Shown here piece after piece: positions 63,920-64,000 of a stretch of 64,000 bases of DNA. The stretch comes from Gammaproteobacteria bacterium (GTDB taxonomy: Bacteria > Pseudomonadota > Gammaproteobacteria > Ga0077536): positions 97,805 to 161,804 of the forward strand of contig JAJFJQ010000052.1 of assembly GCA_021773835.1 (NCBI GenBank), read 5' to 3'. The number at the start of each line of letters is the position of its first letter. Position 1 is the stretch's first letter. The notes under the pieces were generated by a model. The model was not told the origin of the DNA, did not search any database, and saw only the letters and a program-made list of their open reading frames with translations. The translations under genes and the position numbers were made by a program.

Positions 63920-64000
63920 TTAGCGACCCTCAGTCAGATAGTTGACGTCCATGGTTCGTTTGACTTTCTTGAACTCAGGCGTCGGGTAGCTGTTACCAAA
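63920..64000 (-). CDS. C-terminal end of an unidentified protein (runs off the window)
   Basis: Minus-strand frame with stop TAA at 63920-63922; the last 26 residues end EFKKVKRTMDVNYLTEGR. The strong terminator 32 bases on supports a real gene end. The tail is too short to name. Confidence 0.6.
   Translation of the reverse strand, partial: FGNSYPTPEFKKVKRTMDVNYLTEGR

Overview
This window is a dense stretch of housekeeping chromosome from a gammaproteobacterium, moderately GC-rich by eye. The lineage call rests on gene content and order: pyrG-kdsA-eno-ftsB-ispD-ispF, gyrA-pheA-tyrA-aroA-cmk-rpsA-ihfB-lapA-lapB-pyrF, nrdR-ribD-ribE-ribB-ribH-nusB-thiL, class I adenylate cyclase, rng-yhdP, csiV, nhaB and RNase T. 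The nearest familiar arrangement is that of Pseudomonas and its relatives, but several conserved members are missing (serC and hisC in the gyrA cluster), so this looks like a less-studied, compact-genome lineage. I see no transposase, integrase, phage gene, CRISPR array, rRNA or tRNA.

Layout. 1-2935: 5' part of formate-tetrahydrofolate ligase (minus) and a CLC chloride protein. 3166-8514: CTP synthase, KDO8P synthase, enolase, FtsB and two isoprenoid genes on the plus strand. 8516-17531: a minus-strand block with an Smr protein, an isochorismatase-family hydrolase, purL, a mini-secretin, a PLD-like-domain protein, purB and a Tas-like aldo/keto reductase. 17685-20906: RNase T, MTA/SAH deaminase and MTR-1-P isomerase. 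21012-36515: a long plus-strand run covering gyrase A, aromatic amino acid synthesis, cytidylate kinase, ribosomal protein S1, IHF beta, LapAB, OMP decarboxylase, Mfd and CsiV. 36512-41649: minus-strand MTI phosphorylase, Hpt, a DUF815 ATPase and adenylate cyclase. 41953-48800: glyA, nrdR, the riboflavin operon, nusB and thiL. 48837-51280: an accessory patch with a DsrE-like protein, a fused SoxYZ-like carrier, a cupin and a small secreted protein. 51344-62380: minus-strand NhaB, aconitase, MnmA, YhdP and RNase G. 62579-64000: a highly divergent GlgC-like protein, and the tail of an unidentified minus-strand gene with a strong terminator.

How the genes work together. Nucleotide and one-carbon metabolism are heavily represented (fhs, purL, purB, pyrG, pyrF, cmk, glyA, hpt). 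Four separated genes (mtaD, mtnA, the MTI phosphorylase and hpt) together give a deaminating route for methylthioadenosine salvage. The shikimate-to-Phe/Tyr genes are contiguous. The riboflavin operon makes everything except an active GTP cyclohydrolase II, because that domain of its RibB fusion is degenerate.

The most unusual items are the GlgC-like protein, which has lost most residues needed for ADP-glucose synthesis; the CLC protein, whose internal proton glutamate is Val as in true channels; the orphan SoxYZ/DsrE/cupin patch; a dyad plus promoter between cyaA and glyA; and two convergent gene pairs that share a CTAG as their two stop codons.
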